From an uncultured Eubacteriales bacterium (GTDB lineage Bacteria > Bacillota > Clostridia > Oscillospirales > CAG-382): a stretch of DNA of 15,541 nt. The notes under the pieces were generated by a model that was not told the origin of the DNA, made no database searches, and was given only the letters and a program-made list of their open reading frames with translations. The translations under genes were made by a program, and so were the position numbers. Positions 15,363 through 15,541 of this stretch are shown here, piece by piece. The first letter of the stretch is position 1; each line of letters starts with the position of its first letter. Where the stretch lies: positions 1 to 15,541 of the forward strand of contig URCT01000062.1 of assembly GCA_900546385.1 (NCBI GenBank), given 5' to 3'.

Positions 15363-15376
15363 TCACCTTACGGTGA
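15363..15376. promoter_or_regulatory. Candidate operator over the transcription start of the BMC operon
   Basis: A 5-bp inverted repeat, TCACC and GGTGA with a 4-base spacer, sits directly downstream of the -10 element and covers the expected start site. A repressor here would block transcription. The DeoR-family protein of this locus is the natural candidate; the link is inferred. Confidence 0.4.
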
Positions 15377-15377
15377 T

Positions 15378-15406
15378 ATTATACCATCCTCTTTGCGCAA
15401 TGTCAA
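15378..15406 (-). promoter_or_regulatory. Consensus promoter of the BMC operon
   Basis: Read on the minus strand, a perfect TTGACA (15401-15406) and a perfect TATAAT (15378-15383) are separated by exactly 17 bases. Transcription would start near 15371, giving a leader of about 77 bases before the aldolase ATG at 15294. Such a full-consensus promoter is expected to need a repressor. An inverted repeat, TCACC-TTAC-GGTGA, lies at 15363-15376, over the start site. Confidence 0.93.
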
Positions 15407-15409
15407 GGG

Positions 15410-15441
15410 TTTTTGCAAAAAAAGTGTGGTTTTTTGCAAAA
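15410..15441. repeat. Two TTTTGCAAAA palindromes 21 bp apart upstream of the -35
   Basis: The 10-bp perfect palindrome TTTTGCAAAA occurs at 15411-15420 and again at 15432-15441, exactly 21 bases apart (two helical turns), on the same DNA face. The first ends the gap just above the -35 hexamer (15401-15406). The arrangement is that of an activator or cooperative regulator site. The rest of 15442-15541 is A/T-rich, with no coding region seen. Confidence 0.45.
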
Positions 15442-15541
15442 GTTATGTTGTTTTGTGTTGGTTTCAACGTTTTACCCAAAACCGTTTGCCGAAATATGGA
15501 TTTTTTGGACGGTTTGATAAAGAATTGTCATTCTTCGGTAC

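Noticed and set aside
15295..15366. Longer aldolase start giving 24 extra residues
   Set aside because: It begins about 5 bases after the predicted transcription start and lacks a ribosome binding site, while ATG 15294 has AAAGGAG at 8 bases and a family-like N-terminus.
15461..15478. CRE-like catabolite repression site around AACGTT
   Set aside because: Only the central bases fit the CcpA consensus; about four key positions mismatch.
8611..15540. Shared 11-mer ATTCTTCGGTA at 8611-8621 and 15530-15540 as a common operator
   Set aside because: Matches of this length are expected by chance many times in 15.5 kb, and neither copy is palindromic.
1..15541. CRISPR array, tRNA, rRNA, prophage or insertion sequence
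   Set aside because: No spaced direct repeats, tRNA-like folds, rRNA motifs, integrase or transposase genes were seen on either strand.

Overview
The window looks like a chromosomal segment from an anaerobic low-to-mid GC Gram-positive bacterium, probably a gut or rumen Clostridia/Oscillospirales-type Firmicute. The basis is strong AAGGAGG-type ribosome binding sites, near-consensus TTGACA-17-TATAAT promoters, a secreted protein with three S-layer homology (SLH) repeats, and shell and cargo proteins most like the Pdu and glycyl-radical microcompartments of Firmicutes. The taxonomic placement is an inference from gene content.

Layout. Positions 1-2796 carry a plus-strand run: the 3' end of a PnuC-like vitamin transporter gene, a cytoplasmic alpha/beta hydrolase (esterase type) that overlaps it by ATGA, and a signal-less BNR/sialidase-like beta-propeller protein. 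A bidirectional terminator (2819-2850) separates this from everything else, which is on the minus strand. Reading the minus strand from the bottom of the window backwards, 7319-2865 holds a promoter, a DUF1538 membrane protein, a tandem P-II-like protein and an SLH-anchored CAP-domain protein. 15406-7351 holds the main feature, a bacterial microcompartment (BMC) operon.

The BMC operon starts at a perfect sigma-A-type promoter (15378-15406). In transcription order it encodes: class II sugar-phosphate aldolase; GlcG/PduO-C-like heme-binding-family protein; zinc alcohol dehydrogenase; BMC-H shell protein 1; BMC-H shell protein 2 (with a 44-residue N-terminal extension and a second internal start); BMC-P vertex protein (EutN/CcmL type); PduS-like RnfC-family flavin/iron-sulfur protein; PduT-like BMC-T shell protein with the iron-sulfur Cys38; DeoR-family regulator; and, after a hairpin, an iron-dependent PduQ-like alcohol dehydrogenase. 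The first three carry amphipathic encapsulation-type helices, so they are the likely lumen cargo.

How it may work (inference). The aldolase would split a ketose-1-phosphate such as fuculose-, rhamnulose-, ribulose- or 5-deoxyribulose-1-phosphate into DHAP and a toxic short aldehyde (lactaldehyde, glycolaldehyde or acetaldehyde). The encapsulated Zn-dehydrogenase would reduce this aldehyde to an alcohol or diol. PduS and PduT form a candidate electron conduit through the shell that keeps the lumen NAD(H) pool balanced. Within the window there is no CoA-acylating aldehyde dehydrogenase, PduL/Pta phosphotransacylase, glycyl radical enzyme or B12 enzyme. The visible locus is therefore an aldolase-reductase compartment rather than a classical metabolosome, unless those genes lie upstream of 15541 or elsewhere in the genome.
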